A stretch of 64,000 nucleotides of DNA from Mytilisepta virgata (GCA_028015205.1 CM051516.1:58780230-58844229); one strand, 5' to 3'; shown: positions 37,801 to 44,049, numbered from the stretch's first letter. The notes: generated from the sequence alone by a model not told the origin. Numbers and translations: made by a program.

Positions 37801-39151
37801 AAAGCATGGGAAAAGGATTTAGTTTCACAAATATTTGTACAACCTATGATCAAGACTGATTCCTTAACATCAATAGAACAGATACTAAAGACTGGAATTC
37901 AGATCACATTTATATTTTTGAAACAGTACCAAGCCAATTTATTGCTGTTTTCCTTTAAAAAATCTGTTAATTGTAGACATATATTAATAGCTAAAGATAT
38001 ATATGATATGAATTTGATATAAAATTCTTATGTAAAATTTACAATTTGTGAAAAGATATCTGCTTGGAATTTTAGGATGGAGAGATAGACTGTTGGCCAT
38101 TACAGTGTCCCAAGGTGACATGTCATACCACAGTCCAGGAACCAGGAGACTGCTGTCCACGATGTGTTGAGGATAATCCATGTTCTAGTTATCTACATGA
38201 ACTAGGAGGGGCAGACAACTCTGCATTGTCTTGTCTTTATCATGGAAATAGATATAGTCATGGTGATCACTGGGTATTGAGAGAGGATACGTGTACAGCA
38301 TGTGAATGTAAGGTATGTATTAAACTCCTTAGAAATAAAATTTATTTAAAGTTGCTAAACTAGCATAAACTACAGTTAATAATAAGGTCTTAAAAGCTTT
38401 AAAAACTGACATATTAACGTAAAAATATAACAAATAACATCAGACAAACATGCAAGAACACAGACATAAGTTTATCATCACATTCTAAGATCATTCGTAA
38501 GAATCTAGATTTTTTCATATGCCTTGCCTCTGAATTATTATAAAGAATTATATACTGTGTTAAATTAAAGTGTTATTGAGATTATTAATCTAAAAAATTA
38601 TGACCCGCAATGAAATTGAGAATGATACAAGTAATTTGTTATCTGAGTGTGATTATTGACCATAACACTCTCATCAAAAGGTTATACTGAACATCTGTTT
38701 ACTAAATGTAGTCAGATCACAATTTAAGGCAGAAAAAAGAAATCGTAAAACTTTGGAACCTTTATGACAGATTGATATTTATATCATGTTGCCATAAAAT
38801 GTAGCCAGATATCCTGCATTAAACATGTTTTATCCTAGCACAAGATGAAATTCCTGAAAGACCCCTCTTATGAATTTATAAAACCTATCACATACACTTT
38901 TCAGAGTAGCATGATATAAATAGGATATACCCCAGTTGGGCTAATGCCCTCAGGGAATATCGAATACATAGTTAATATATAGTATATTTGTACCTTCTTT
39001 AAAATATTTTCAGTGTCAAGTTCAAATTTTTAATAAATTACCTTTAAAATTTCAGGCTGGACATATTTGCTGTCTGTTCAACCATACATGTACCTCATTA
39101 CCAGAGGAATACCATAGTTCATTCACCCTTAGTCAGCTGAATCTGCCATAG
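4698..39151 (+). CDS. NELL: NELL-like secreted EGF/VWC protein, C-terminal half (8 exons)
   Basis: Eight exons join in frame (4698-4820, 9380-9475, 14171-14311, 33396-33512, 34136-34218, 34973-35143, 38076-38312, 39056-39151), all with GT-AG introns, giving about 353 residues and a stop. Module order is EGF, short EGF, two calcium-binding-type EGFs, then cysteine-rich VWC domains. This is the order of the C-terminal half of vertebrate NELL1/NELL2, which are secreted extracellular glycoproteins that bind cell-surface receptors. Diagnostic motifs include PGWYQC in the third EGF, GGYRC in the fourth, and DCWPL and CCPRC in the VWC part. The four EGF exons are phase 1 at both ends except where the last joins the VWC exons, which are phase 0, as usual for shuffled modules. 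The thrombospondin-N/laminin-G and N-terminal VWC regions must lie upstream of the window. NELL1 and NELL2 cannot be told apart here; invertebrates commonly have a single NELL. Confidence 0.92.
5069..7590. repeat. Dispersed repeat split by Helitron
   Basis: The repeat begins near 'agcacacctggcctataggc' and ends near 'caggctcagctgagcctcta', the same end modules as the copies at 1-520 and 43126-44049. The internal ~170-bp units carry 'ctcctctgaaactac' and 'aacatggccgccaga'. The stretch 5714-7062 is foreign and is annotated separately; without it the repeat reads through. Short open frames inside (5313-5564, 7103-7300) follow the repeat unit and are not genes. Confidence 0.75.
5714..7062 (-). 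mobile_element. Non-autonomous Helitron, 1349 bp
   Basis: Read on the - strand, it starts with 5'-TCTATAATACTAAATT at 7062 and ends with CTAG at 5717-5714. A 7-bp GC hairpin (CCCGCGC/GCGCGGG, loop GA, plus-strand 5726-5741) lies 8 nt before the CTAG. It is inserted between A and T with no target duplication. These are the structural marks of Helitron rolling-circle transposons. The related segment at 3206-3262 reads across the junction without it, which gives an empty-site comparison. No Rep/helicase ORF is visible, so it would depend on a partner element; the 98-residue open frame inside has no recognisable domain. Confidence 0.85.
9380..9475 (+). CDS. NELL: NELL exon: short EGF module
   Basis: The acceptor is 'ttttctctctag' and the donor is 'attag/gtgag'. 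The exon has 96 nt, phase 1 to phase 1. It encodes a short EGF module of the CxxxCxNGGxC type ([15 protein letters not shown], then CECRNGY). This matches the short EGF that precedes the first calcium-binding EGF in vertebrate NELL proteins. Confidence 0.9.
9476..14170 (+). other. NELL intron with old repeats
   Basis: The intron has GT-AG ends. It holds a two-copy ~67-bp repeat at about 10430-10570, a pure G tract near 11035-11053, and degenerate ~130-bp tandem units at 12355-12900 with 'ggttgagatcc' cores. The dispersed repeat at 12440-12645 sits inside those units. No exon was recognised; the AT-rich open frames at 11205-11765 lack coding character. Confidence 0.7.
12440..12645 (-). repeat. 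Dispersed short repeat, - orientation
   Basis: It contains the reverse complement of the module 'cattctctattct', with 'ctgctctttggtcgggttgt' and the 'ttttgcacctgtcc' end. It matches the + oriented copy at 32030-32297 and the fragment at 2475-2550. It interrupts a run of degenerate ~130-bp tandem units, so it arrived after them. Confidence 0.65.
14171..14311 (+). CDS. NELL: NELL exon: calcium-binding EGF
   Basis: The acceptor is 'tatttgtcag' and the donor is 'tatgg/gtaagttac'. The exon has 141 nt, phase 1 to phase 1. It encodes DIDEC (calcium-binding signature), then [10 protein letters not shown] and a long C-terminal loop ending NYGSLC. PGWY and the long last loop are characteristic of this EGF in NELL. 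The last ~45 nt of the exon and its donor are the template of the adjoining minisatellite. Confidence 0.92.
14312..14945 (+). repeat. Minisatellite copied from exon tail plus splice donor
   Basis: About ten units of 58-68 bp each carry a version of the exon 3' end ('agtacctggcc', then 'aactatggcagtttgtgt') followed by the donor-like 'atgggtaagttacc'. The true exon end at 14311 is the first such donor. Later GTAAG copies fall near 14380, 14438, 14498, 14555, 14612, 14672, 14791 and 14850; the copy near 14732 reads GATAAG and the one near 14908 GTCAG. Open frames on both strands here come from the repeat. Confidence 0.85.
14975..15560. repeat. Dispersed repeat with three ~175-bp internal units
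   Basis: Three near-identical units carry 'acttctatcctcaactact', 'tctctgtgcattaacctta' and 'tgcatatatatttcattttt'. The outer parts read 'gtcgcctgtgg' and 'gacgtccgcaggc', a possible short terminal inverted repeat. No coding capacity is seen. Confidence 0.6.
15561..16126 (+). repeat. 61-bp tandem array, left part
   Basis: About nine copies of a 61-bp unit contain 'agttagctaccagtaaactt' and 'gtcacactctgtgtatctac'. The array continues on the far side of the LTR element at 25199-26533, so the two parts were one array before the insertion. The open frame at 15886-16158 comes from the repeat. Confidence 0.9.
16132..16810 (+). repeat. 5' LTR
   Basis: This 679-bp copy starts TGTTGTATAAAT and ends CCACAATA, matching 24515-25193 base for base except T at 16213. 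A TATTTATA box-like motif lies near 16477-16484 and ATTAAA near the 3' part, but promoter and polyadenylation points are not proven. The 67-residue open frame in it is repeated in the 3' LTR and has no coding character. Confidence 0.95.
16812..16825 (+). promoter_or_regulatory. Primer binding site, leucine-tRNA type
   Basis: TGGTGGCAGCGGTG begins one base after the LTR. It is complementary to the 3' end (…CACCGCTGCCACCA) that I recall for metazoan leucine tRNAs, over 14 nt; the next base diverges. It is where a tRNA primes minus-strand DNA synthesis. The tRNA assignment is from memory. Confidence 0.8.
16970..17330 (+). repeat. Leader array of about eight tandem hairpins (~46 bp period)
   Basis: Units start near 16970, 17017, 17064, 17111, 17156, 17201, 17252 and 17298. 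Each can fold as AAACCT, five unpaired bases, GTAG, a six-base loop beginning TGAA, CTAC, AGGTTT. In the seventh unit the outer T-A pair is C-G (CCC/GGG); in the eighth the inner stem is GCAG/CTGC. These paired changes argue that the RNA structure is maintained. Its position between primer site and gag suggests a role in RNA packaging, dimerisation or translation, which is inference. Confidence 0.75.
17396..19114 (+). CDS. gag: Retrotransposon gag, interrupted by one stop codon
   Basis: Encodes the capsid/nucleocapsid polyprotein that would package element RNA in cytoplasmic particles. From the ATG at 17396 one frame runs to 19114 except for a TAA at 17630-17632 (codon 79). After it the frame stays open for 493 codons. 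Visible parts are a polar N-terminus, a charged heptad-like coiled coil (about 17700-17990), a retrotransposon-gag-type capsid region (about 18185-18690), and one CCHC zinc knuckle (C-x2-C-x4-H-x4-C) at 18962-19003. A downstream ORF call starting at 17657 uses TTG, so 17396 is the better start. The stop could be a nonsense mutation in this copy or a readthrough site; the sequence around it looks like ordinary coding sequence, which favours mutation. The 3' end overlaps the pol frame by 31 nt. Confidence 0.85.
19084..21345 (+). CDS. pol: Pol, 5' part: protease and reverse transcriptase (frame broken at end)
   Basis: This frame is -1 relative to gag and has no convincing ATG near its start, fitting expression by frameshift. 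The aspartic protease motif VVDTGAEV has its DTG at 19420-19428. Reverse transcriptase follows, with [28 protein letters not shown] and the catalytic YLDD at 20854-20865. RNase H starts with DTDAS at 21292-21306, then the frame runs into unrelated residues and a stop at 21345. Compared with usual Ty3/gypsy RNase H, the stretch after DTDASN is missing, and the domain resumes in the +1 frame. Gag, protease and RT look otherwise intact. Reverse transcriptase would copy element RNA into DNA inside the particle. Confidence 0.9.
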   Translation, partial: SSRAKCTVKLERAKTNGQDLAQNFLNTVDCVGNINFVENEKFKVITPVLMQEKMKNCEEDSGEIEVVESCSNVEISDSYLDMAEVDIVIDRVRSVTLRAPLSIEGLNISAVVDTGAEVTVMSERLFSSIPESKRPPLKPSKRNLVVAEAGKRMSTLDVAEVSVVLGPLEFLWSIYVAPIGDDLLLGCDIIDEKDVTINTRRGLEIQGCLIDCDVQRRSDKIARVLSKQTVTIPPNSEIIVEGKSVNSELLATRYGSIEPVVEDDRKILIGRCLVDPFKDSIPVRLVNLNNLPVKIRKNYFLGEIHPVVEFKIFADEDRESVHFPHVKLDNNCGVSQGDSIDTPIIPEDWKCYSVSSFENEDNLKSECNASLGVEAAIPRLPEYLVELYESSCKKLTNTIDKKKLAEVLLKNKNAFAKSKTDLGTCSLLEHKIETAGAAPIRQPLRRTPQNFEGEEEKYLKDQLEQGVIRPSKSAWASGVVLVRKKDGSVRWCVDYRKLNEVTVKDAYPLPKISMCLDCLATASIFSVCDLQSGYWQLKTSADDCSKTAFITKYGLYEYVKMPFGLCNAPSTFQRCMELIFRGLQWKTLLIYLDDIVIFSSNLDEHFQRLDEVLGRLENSGLKLKPSKCDFLKDEVLYLGHVVSRDGVHPNPKVIESVKNWVVPSNVKDVQRFLGLCNYYRQFVFKFSEVASPLSKLTQKDVTFDWNAECQSAFEKLKIALTEAPILSHPIPRQFILDTDASNVRQNTDGSKKT
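19105..19147 (+). promoter_or_regulatory. -1 ribosomal frameshift signal at the gag-pol junction
   Basis: The heptamer GTTAAAC (19105-19111) is in register with gag (G TTA AAC) and is followed at once by the gag TAG. After a 6-nt spacer, GGGCTAAG (19118-19125) pairs perfectly with CTTAGCCC (19140-19147), enclosing a 14-nt loop. Pol is in the -1 frame relative to gag and opens just upstream at 19084. Heptamer, spacer and stem-loop match the known layout of -1 frameshift signals; I recall the same heptamer being used by an arterivirus. Confidence 0.8.
21290..23122 (+). CDS. pol: Pol, 3' part: RNase H remainder and integrase
   Basis: Real homology begins around 21330 ([16 protein letters not shown]); the bases before that are out-of-frame overlap and the assigned start is TTG. 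The RNase H remainder carries RRELLAV and [10 protein letters not shown]. Integrase follows: an HHCC zinc region (H at about 22074 and 22095, CSVC at 22184-22195) and a D,D-35-E core with D at 22280, D at 22460 and E at 22568. A C-terminal GPF/Y-like segment (KWSGPFIV) ends it. No chromodomain is seen. Integrase would insert the DNA copy and create the 5-bp duplication. The ORF is intact but cut off from its translation start by the upstream frame break. Confidence 0.9.
   Translation: MIRMRQMCVKIRMGPKKLDKHQQRYSVTRRELLAVVTFIHQYRHYLSGQKFLLRTDHGSLKWLFGFKDPQGQVARWLESLSQYNFEIQHRPGVKHQNADALSRKDEDQPLCLHQNQCSFSEDCDDCKSMKDEWSDFKTNVDNVLNLGNNVLVNKVRAVTRSQDQNVIQSNWLDGYSSKDIGTYQREDQDLKYIHQWIDNNTLPNRDVITSHSPSVRKYWLNFKLLERKNGVLYQKRLSPNQKVSFQLLVPKVLRKEVIISCHNALYAAHFGINKTLEKVKNSFHWYKMNEDIKAHVKSCSVCNRNKNLCKKQKAALQTYVAGYPMDRVALDVIGPLPKSKSGNKFILVIGDNFTRWMEAFPIPDQQAERVAEKLFHEFISRFGAPLEIHTDQGRNFESSLFKEICKLFEIKKTRSTPYRPSSNGVIEKFNATLEKMIRSFVNKNLNDWDLYINILMSAYRSMPHPATGFSPNLMMLGREVLLPNHIIFPFPEHKLYDRSEFVDNLRSQLEEVYHLARENLRHNTKKQKRDYDSRLSEHQYSKGSLVYKLNEFGNKLDDKWSGPFIVTEILSPVLYKIRNRQKTEIIHYNKLKPYNSEDVPTWVLKIKKNL
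21293..21328 (+). other. RNase H deletion scar with local duplications
   Basis: ATACGGATG occurs at 21293-21301 and 21320-21328, and GCGTCAAA at 21301-21308 and 21312-21319. The frame changes here, and roughly 20-30 codons of RNase H expected between DTDASN and KKLDKHQQ are absent. The missing length is estimated from general knowledge of the family, not from an alignment. Confidence 0.7.
23209..23220 (+). promoter_or_regulatory. Candidate 3' splice site before ORF3
   Basis: A T-rich run 'tgtattttacag' ends in AG at 23219-23220, five bases before the ORF3 ATG. This resembles a 3' splice site and would allow a spliced subgenomic mRNA for ORF3, as retroviruses do for env. No donor was identified with confidence. 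Confidence 0.5.
23226..23912 (+). CDS. Element ORF3: two zinc fingers plus coiled coil, in env position
   Basis: 228 residues from the ATG at 23226 (a TTG at 23208 is less likely). Two N-terminal zinc-finger-like units are visible: C-x4-C-x11-H-x4-H at residues ~7-29, and C-x2-C-x12-H-x6-H starting FHCKLC. Next comes a Glu/Ile-rich acidic stretch ([19 protein letters not shown]), a leucine-rich coiled coil around residues 138-185, and a Lys/Arg-rich tail. There is no signal peptide or membrane segment, so it is not an envelope protein. It lies 103 bases after pol, inside the element. The 3' half (about 23600-23790) is visibly richer in G+C and C-ending codons than gag and pol, which could mean capture from a host gene. 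A nucleic-acid-binding role is inferred from the fingers only; I do not recognise the family. Confidence 0.75.
   Translation: MSNIYICNWEDCVFEGDKKNAIRHVIMQHVDLNEVPFHCKLCNYRATNLKALHRHSKTFKKHIELCINLQGSDEHYFIISTNPYNVTWGNKSKDISLKSFSEEIIEEIVYEETIEEIVEETMSRSCQTEDTYATVKDLNEEIFVLKGSHQAQTNRMADYVVRLERRLKAAEAENISLRKELRNQDPFVQGFEELWEKDSRKHLSNKRSNKENIETPVKKIKSVVNKNF
23913..24504 (+). other. Element 3' untranslated region with 93-bp direct repeat
   Basis: Two adjacent ~93-bp copies (24078-24170 and 24171-24263) share 'aaagtactat' and 'aaggtgaagtc' with 'ttgattgagaatagta'. The rest is AT-rich. The region separates ORF3 from the polypurine tract; no further ORF is supported. Confidence 0.7.
24505..24514 (+). 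promoter_or_regulatory. Polypurine tract
   Basis: AGGGGGGCAG directly precedes the 3' LTR, as expected for the primer of plus-strand DNA synthesis. It carries one C near its end. Confidence 0.8.
24515..25193 (+). repeat. 3' LTR
   Basis: 679 bp, matching the 5' LTR at 16132-16810 except for C at 24596. It is followed by CCGGG, the second copy of the target duplication, and then the resumed 61-bp array. Confidence 0.95.
25199..26533 (+). repeat. 61-bp tandem array, right part
   Basis: About 22 copies of the unit seen at 15561-16126, with variants such as 'acatattgtatgataact' in place of 'acattgtctgataact' that recur in a higher-order pattern. Direct repeats without unique spacers exclude a CRISPR array. 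Confidence 0.9.
26701..27550. repeat. Dispersed element with 13-bp terminal inverted repeats
   Basis: The ends read ACCTGCATCACCA (26701-26713) and TGGTGACGCAGGT (27538-27550), inverted repeats matching at 12 of 13 positions. The middle holds three ~180-bp units with 'tactttgtgtaatctg' and 'catattgaagatgtg'. No transposase is present, so it would be non-autonomous. Confidence 0.6.
28100..28259 (+). repeat. 40-bp tandem repeat, four copies
   Basis: Four nearly perfect 40-bp units carry 'ttttttgccttggcag' and 'ataatgtaagta'. Each unit places an acceptor-like TTTTTTGCCTTGGCAG five bases before a donor-like GTAAGT. Confidence 0.9.
29387..30979 (+). repeat. Long dispersed repeat, copy 1
   Basis: Starts with the palindrome 'gaccgcaaaatttttgcggt' and a run of GTC repeats. 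Three ~150-bp units follow ('aaacacaaggtttatgacca'), then four ~130-bp units ('ggtccaaaattaaac'), and it ends 'tgcggtcgtatctagctg'. A near-identical direct copy lies at 35236-37508. The open frames at 30052-30579 follow the units and are not genes. Confidence 0.85.
32030..32297 (+). repeat. Dispersed short repeat, + orientation
   Basis: Contains 'ttttgcacctgtccaaagtc', 'acccattggtagcttt', 'ctgctctttggtcaggttgt' and ends 'cattctctattct'. It is the mate of 12440-12645 in the opposite orientation. Confidence 0.7.
32869..33012. repeat. Foldback (MITE-like) element
   Basis: The ends 'ctatgtaataggtc' and 'gatctgttacatag', and inner 'atcaggatttttcaacc' and 'gggttgatcaatcctgat', form imperfect inverted repeats around a core 'accgagcctttaggcgaggt'. 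The same plan is seen at 50657-50799 and 59261-59410. Confidence 0.6.
33396..33512 (+). CDS. NELL: NELL exon: last calcium-binding EGF
   Basis: The acceptor is 'cttgtgtttcag' and the donor is 'aatg/gtaag'. The exon has 117 nt, phase 1 to phase 1. It encodes [15 protein letters not shown] and a shortened end (NIGMPC), as in the EGF that precedes the VWC domains in vertebrate NELL. Confidence 0.92.
33595..33905 (-). repeat. Degenerate tRNA-derived SINE-like repeat
   Basis: On the - strand, about 33903-33838 reads like a decayed tRNA head: 'gccttggtggtctcgttta' then 'gcttgcctcgagtgtgg' and a weak B-box region. A longer body follows. I recall similar sequence as a common mollusc interspersed repeat, but this was not searched. 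It lies in a 623-bp NELL intron. It is too degenerate to be a functional tRNA gene. Confidence 0.55.
34136..34218 (+). CDS. NELL: NELL exon: start of first C-terminal VWC domain
   Basis: The acceptor is 'ctattttatag' and the donor is 'tcag/gttaga'. The exon has 83 nt, entering in phase 1 and leaving in phase 0. It encodes [15 protein letters not shown] and CIQCKCQ. This matches the NELL VWC start that directly follows the last EGF. Confidence 0.9.
34430..34682 (+). repeat. 76-bp tandem repeat in NELL intron
   Basis: Three full units begin 'aaacctttaggtacc' at 34432, 34508 and 34584, with a partial fourth at 34660. Each carries 'aagaacgagagat' and 'aagactggctcattgct'. Confidence 0.9.
34973..35143 (+). 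CDS. NELL: NELL exon: VWC domain end and next VWC start
   Basis: The acceptor is 'tattttttgtag' and the donor is 'ctg/gtaggt'. The exon has 171 nt, phase 0 on both sides. It encodes [13 protein letters not shown], then ECCRHC, and begins the next module with [14 protein letters not shown]. The split of the VWC domain between exons follows the vertebrate pattern as I recall it. Confidence 0.92.
35236..37508 (+). repeat. Long dispersed repeat, copy 2, with expanded 3' part
   Basis: Direct copy of 29387-30979 from the 'ccgcaaaatttttgcgg' palindrome to the 'tgcggtcgtatctagctg' end. Its 3' portion is longer. The 'aattctcca…agcatattgtattg' module occurs at 36378 and again near 37045, separated by long G and T runs (36768-37040). 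It fills most of the 2.9 kb NELL intron 35144-38075. Open frames at 35897-36454 follow the repeat units. Confidence 0.85.
38076..38312 (+). CDS. NELL: NELL exon: VWC domain end and final VWC start
   Basis: The acceptor is 'tggaattttag' and the donor is 'taag/gtatgt'. The exon has 237 nt, phase 0 on both sides. It encodes [16 protein letters not shown] and PGDCCPRC, then a linker and [25 protein letters not shown] and CCPRC are near-exact NELL signatures. Confidence 0.93.
39056..39151 (+). CDS. NELL: NELL last coding exon and stop
   Basis: The acceptor is 'aaaatttcag'. It encodes [12 protein letters not shown] and a short tail, then TAG at 39149-39151. It is phase 0 and 96 nt long. Human NELL proteins end similarly soon after the last VWC cysteines. 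Confidence 0.9.
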   Translation, partial: AGHICCLFNHTCTSLPEEYHSSFTLSQLNLP

Positions 39152-39620
39152 ATTTATCTTTTTAGTATGGTTGTTATCTCCCTTTAGATAGCTTTTAATT
39201 GTCAGTAGTTGTAAGTTTTGTAAAATCTGTTTGCAGAATATGTAGTTAGAGGTTTTTCATGGTTATATTCATAGTGGAAAGATTGAAATGAAAGACTTGA
39301 TTTTTGAATTGAGAAGAATGGACAGAATAGATTATGATGAATTTATAAAAATACTCATTGAGAAGGTAGGATCTATCGTGCTGATTTTGGAGTTGAAGTA
39401 GAAAAAGATGGAAAGAAGAATGACAGAATCAGTAGTGAAATGACAAATAAAAAATACTCATGAAGATGGCCAAGCAGTCGGATAAACAAATACTCATGGG
39501 GCAGAAGTTGGATGCAAGCTGAAGTGCTGATTTCAGAATTAAATTAGAAAATTACTCATCATGTAGAAGGCCCCCCTGAAAACAGCAGTAATGACAATAA
39601 AACAAGACTCATTAGGAGAG
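39152..39620 (+). other. NELL 3' untranslated region (probable)
   Basis: AATAAA occurs at 39446-39451 and 39596-39601 on the transcript strand, either of which could end the mRNA. The true end is not determinable here; mollusc 3' UTRs can be longer. Confidence 0.4.
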
Positions 39621-40098
39621 GACAAAGTGGTAGAGCCATGCCCGTTTCCATTTGATCTTGGATTCAGTTACAACAGCTAGAGACAGACTGTCAGATAGTA
39701 TGAAAGGGTTTCATAAAATTGTTGTGGATTTCATATGATTATCAAGATATTTTGTGCAATATTAAATATCTTTTTAGATATATGCAGGCTTAAGAATTAT
39801 AGTAGCCTCATTTAGAATTTTTTATATATTTATTAGATTAATGGCTGTATTTTTTCATGTGCCATATTATACTGGTAGCAGAAAATAGTGCTGTATATAC
39901 CAGTCAATCAATCTGTCATGTGCAATTTTTACAGCATTTATATACAATCAGTATTATGAGCAATTTTGGAATCATTTTGTTGTATTTTTTAAAATACTCG
40001 ATTTTCAATCAGTGACTTTACTGTCTCAAACTGGGTTTGGAGACTTCAAAAATTTATATTTCTAATAGTAAAATATAAGTTGGACTATCACCAAGTTT

Positions 40099-40830
40099 TT
40101 GTCGAGCCTGCGACTTTAGCAGAAAGCTCGACATAAGGATAATGATCCGGCAGCAGTGGCGGTGGCGTTAAATAACTTCTTAAAAGCTTTATATTTTAGA
40201 AGGTGGAAGACCTGGATGCTTTATACTTTATATATAGATGCCTTATGTTACGAAGTTTCCGTCTGTCATATGTACATTGTCCTTGACCTCATTTTCATGG
40301 TTCAGTGACTACTTGAAAAAAAAATTAAGATTTTTTGTAATGTTAATTTCTCTCTTATTATGAGTAATAGGATAATTATATTTGGTATGTGCGTACCTTA
40401 CAAGGTCCTCATCCCTGTCAGACAGTTTTCAATTGACCTCGACCCCATTTCAAGGATCGGTGAACAAGGTTAAGTTTTGGTGGTCAAGTCCATATCTCAG
40501 ATACTATAAGCAATAGGTCTAGTATATTTGGTGTATGGAAGGATTGGAAGGTGTACATGTCCAACTGGCAGGTGTCATCTGATCTTGACCTCATTTTCAT
40601 GGTTCAGTGGTTATAATTAAGTTTTTGTGTTTTGGCCTGTTTTTCGAATACTGTATGCAATAGGTCTACTATATTTGGTGTATGGAAGGATTGTAAGGTG
40701 TGCATGTCCAACTGACATGTGTCATCTGACCTTGACCTCATTTTCGTGGTTCAGTGGTTATAGTTAAGTTTTTGTGCTTTGCTCTGTTTTTTGAATACTG
40801 TATGCAATAGGTCTGCTATATTTTATCTCA
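40099..40830. repeat. Dispersed repeat with ~145-bp internal units
   Basis: Begins with a hairpin 'gtcgagcctgcgactt' / 'gcagaaagctcgac' and continues as near-repeats of 'tgacctcattttcatggttc' and 'atatttggtgtatggaagga', about three copies. No coding capacity. Confidence 0.65.
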
Positions 40831-43125
40831 TTATTTACAGCTTAAAATTTATAATGTATATCTGATAGCATTTACTTTCATTAGAAATACACGACAGGCG
40901 AGACATTTTTGTGTGTCCACTCTTGTTATAAACAACATAGTTATTCATATTCTAATTCTAACATTAATGTTTTCTTTCAAAATACATTTTTTGACAGATA
41001 GATTGAGTATTTTAGTGGAAATTTATTATATTGACCAATCAAAAGCATTGTTACAAATCAATAGAATTATATTCATATTGCTGGAAATATGATATTGTAG
41101 TTTAAAAAAAAGTACATTTTTTTACCATCATTATAAAGATAGTGAAAAAAATACATTATTGATTTTAATACACACATATATAATCAAAATATAACGTTAT
41201 AGTAGAAATAATCTATGCATAGTAAAGTTGCCTTTGATATTTTCGAAATTTGACTTTTAATCAAAATAGAATGCATATCTTGCCTTGAAATCAAATTTAT
41301 TTACTATTTTACATATCTTAAATTAAATATGCATTAATAATTTCATATGTTGTAGATTAATTAAATAAATGTAGCTTCAGCATGGATTTTTTAAGAATAT
41401 TAATTATTTTTATTAAATTCATAGGTACAAAAATGTAACTATATTGAAAATTGAATAACTTTTAAATCTTTAATGAGTTCAAGTGGAAATCTACTCTGCT
41501 TTGTGGACTGCATACTTTTAATTTTTTAATTTAATTTTTTATGCATATTTTTGCATATATATTTATAATTAGTCATAAGTTTTATGATTATAAGGAATTG
41601 ATAGTCACAAAAGATTTACAGTTTCATCCTTTGAATATGCAAATAATTTTATCTTTTTGTTGTGAAATATTATAAATGTTGTTAATCTGTTTAGGTGTAG
41701 CCATAACTCTCATTTTATAATAGTTTTGACCTTCAAAGTTACTCTGAAACTAAAAAAAAATAATATTGTCTCCATCAGCTTTGGTGTTTTAAATTATCTA
41801 CTATATATATATATCTATGTTGTGTAAAGTTTTTTTATATCAAGCATATGTATCTTACTGACTCATTTAGAGTTATGTCCCTTGATATACAGACTGCTGT
41901 AATGTAGTGTACTTTTATTGTCTTGAATTATTTGTGATATCTCCAAGAAATTAGTTGGACCGTAAATTATATTTTACATTTTCTCCATTTATTTAGCCAT
42001 TTTGGTAGGTTATATTGTCTGTTGCAATATCCCAAAGTTATTCTCCAGGTTCAGAACTCTTAAATGATAATGTATGTAAATCTTTCTCTGTGTAGACATA
42101 GTACTTATTAGGTACACTTAAAACTGCAATAAATTAGGTTTTGCATGTATCAATTTTGGTATTTTAAACCTTTAATCGTAAAATATTTACTGTAAACATT
42201 AGAAAGAGTATTCAAAACTTGTTTTTCTTATAGAGTCTTTGTGAAATACATGACTGAAAATATATGTTTTGTAAGCTATAGTTTAGTCCACTTAGATGTG
42301 GAACTTTTTTTTTAATTTGATTATCTATTCAGTTTATTTATCCCACAATCAGTAATTTTACAATACATATACAACTGTACAGATATTACTGTGTTATAAT
42401 CTTTTATTGTAGTTAGATACTGTAAAAGCAGAAATTTTGTTCATTTATTTCATGGGCAAGTATAATCACCAAAAATTAATTACCAATGGAATGTGGTCTG
42501 TTACTTAATCAGTATTTGTTAAATTTTGAGTCCACAAAATTTTATCACCACAAAATCATTTTCAGAAAGGAATCAAAAAAATTTTAACTGAACAAAAATT
42601 TATGATTTTTACTGTAACTTAATGTTTGCCTCAAAAGGAAAATAGAAAAGCATTCTGGTCCCAGGAAACTTCTTTTTTTTTAATTGTCACAAGCCATACT
42701 TAGTTTGTTTTCTCTCGTTTATGACGTACTTTAAATACATTACTAAATTTTTCTGCACTTTTAACTTTAACTAATTGACAGTTTTCATAGCCTACAGTGA
42801 ATACCTTTATTATTTAATTTGTATTCACCATGATAGAGTGTTAAATTCACCGTGAAATTCACAATTACAACCTGCCATATATGATATTCTCTTGCACTAT
42901 ACATGTATATTTTGTTTCTAATGCTAATTTAAAATTTTGTAAAGACGTTTTGTTATGGAAATGTGCAATACAGACATGAGATACAGGTGATAAATATTGA
43001 GCCAGTTAGTATTTTACTATATTTAGTAAATTTGTACTTTTATAATATTATATAATTCAAAAGTTATTAGATAGTAAGATTGTTGTTGTTGTAAATATAT
43101 CCAAATTTTTTTGGGTAACATTTCT
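40831..43125. other. Intergenic, nothing supported
   Basis: AT-rich sequence without long open frames, splice-bounded exons, tandem arrays or inverted repeats that I could recognise. Confidence 0.6.
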
Positions 43126-44049
43126 AGCTCACCTGGCCTATATGGCCAAGCTTCCGTCGTCGTCGTCCATCATTGTCTGACGTTAAGTTTCCTTTAAAGA
43201 TCTCCCCCTCTGAAACCACTAGGCCAATTGGGGCCAAACTTTGGTGGAATGGTCCTTGGATGGCCTCCTTCTAAAGTTGTGTCCAGCATCCACAACTTCC
43301 AACTGACACAGCTGCTGATACTAAAAATAGAAAAATGGGGGGTGAATTTCAGAAATCTTCTATGAAACTACATGGGTAGACGGAACCAAATTTGGCACTA
43401 ATTGTCCTTAGTTGGTTCTCTGTCAGAATTGTGTCTCCGATGACCGGGACTGTCAACCAAGATGGCTGCCACAACCAAACTTAATTTAACATATTACCAT
43501 TTTGTCTAAAACCACTGAGCTAATTTGGACCAGAAATGGGACCACCATTCTTAAGATGGTGCTCTTTCATAATTGTGTCTGATGACACAGACTGTCAGCC
43601 AAGATGGCCACCACAGCCGAACTCAGTTTAACATAGCACCCTATAGTTAAATTAATTTAAAAATCTTCTTGTCTGAAAGCACTTAGCCAATTTGAACCAG
43701 AAATGGCACCAATGATCCTTAAATAGTCCTCTTTTAAAAATATGTCCAATGACCAAAGATGGCTGCCACAGCAGAACTTAGATTAATATGGGTCCCTATG
43801 GGAAAACTCATTTAAAAATCTTATTATGAATGCACTTGGCCAATTGGAACCAGACTTGGCAACAAGGGTCCTTAGATGGTTCTCTTTCAGAATTGTGTCT
43901 GATGATTCAGACTATCAACCAAAATGGCTGCCACAGCTAAACTTAGTTGAACATAGGACGGTATGAGAAAACCAGATAAGATGACTGCTACACTTAAATT
44001 TTTAGTCCTGCTCAAGTTAAATCCAGGTGAGCGTTCAGATGCTCTAATT
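43126..44049. repeat. Dispersed repeat, full-length member
   Basis: Ends are inverted: AGCTCACCTGG at 43126-43136 and CCAGGTGAGC near 44022-44032. About five internal ~170-bp units have 'aagatggctgccacag' and 'cttagatggttctctttcag'. Same family as 1-520 and 5069-7590. Confidence 0.75.
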
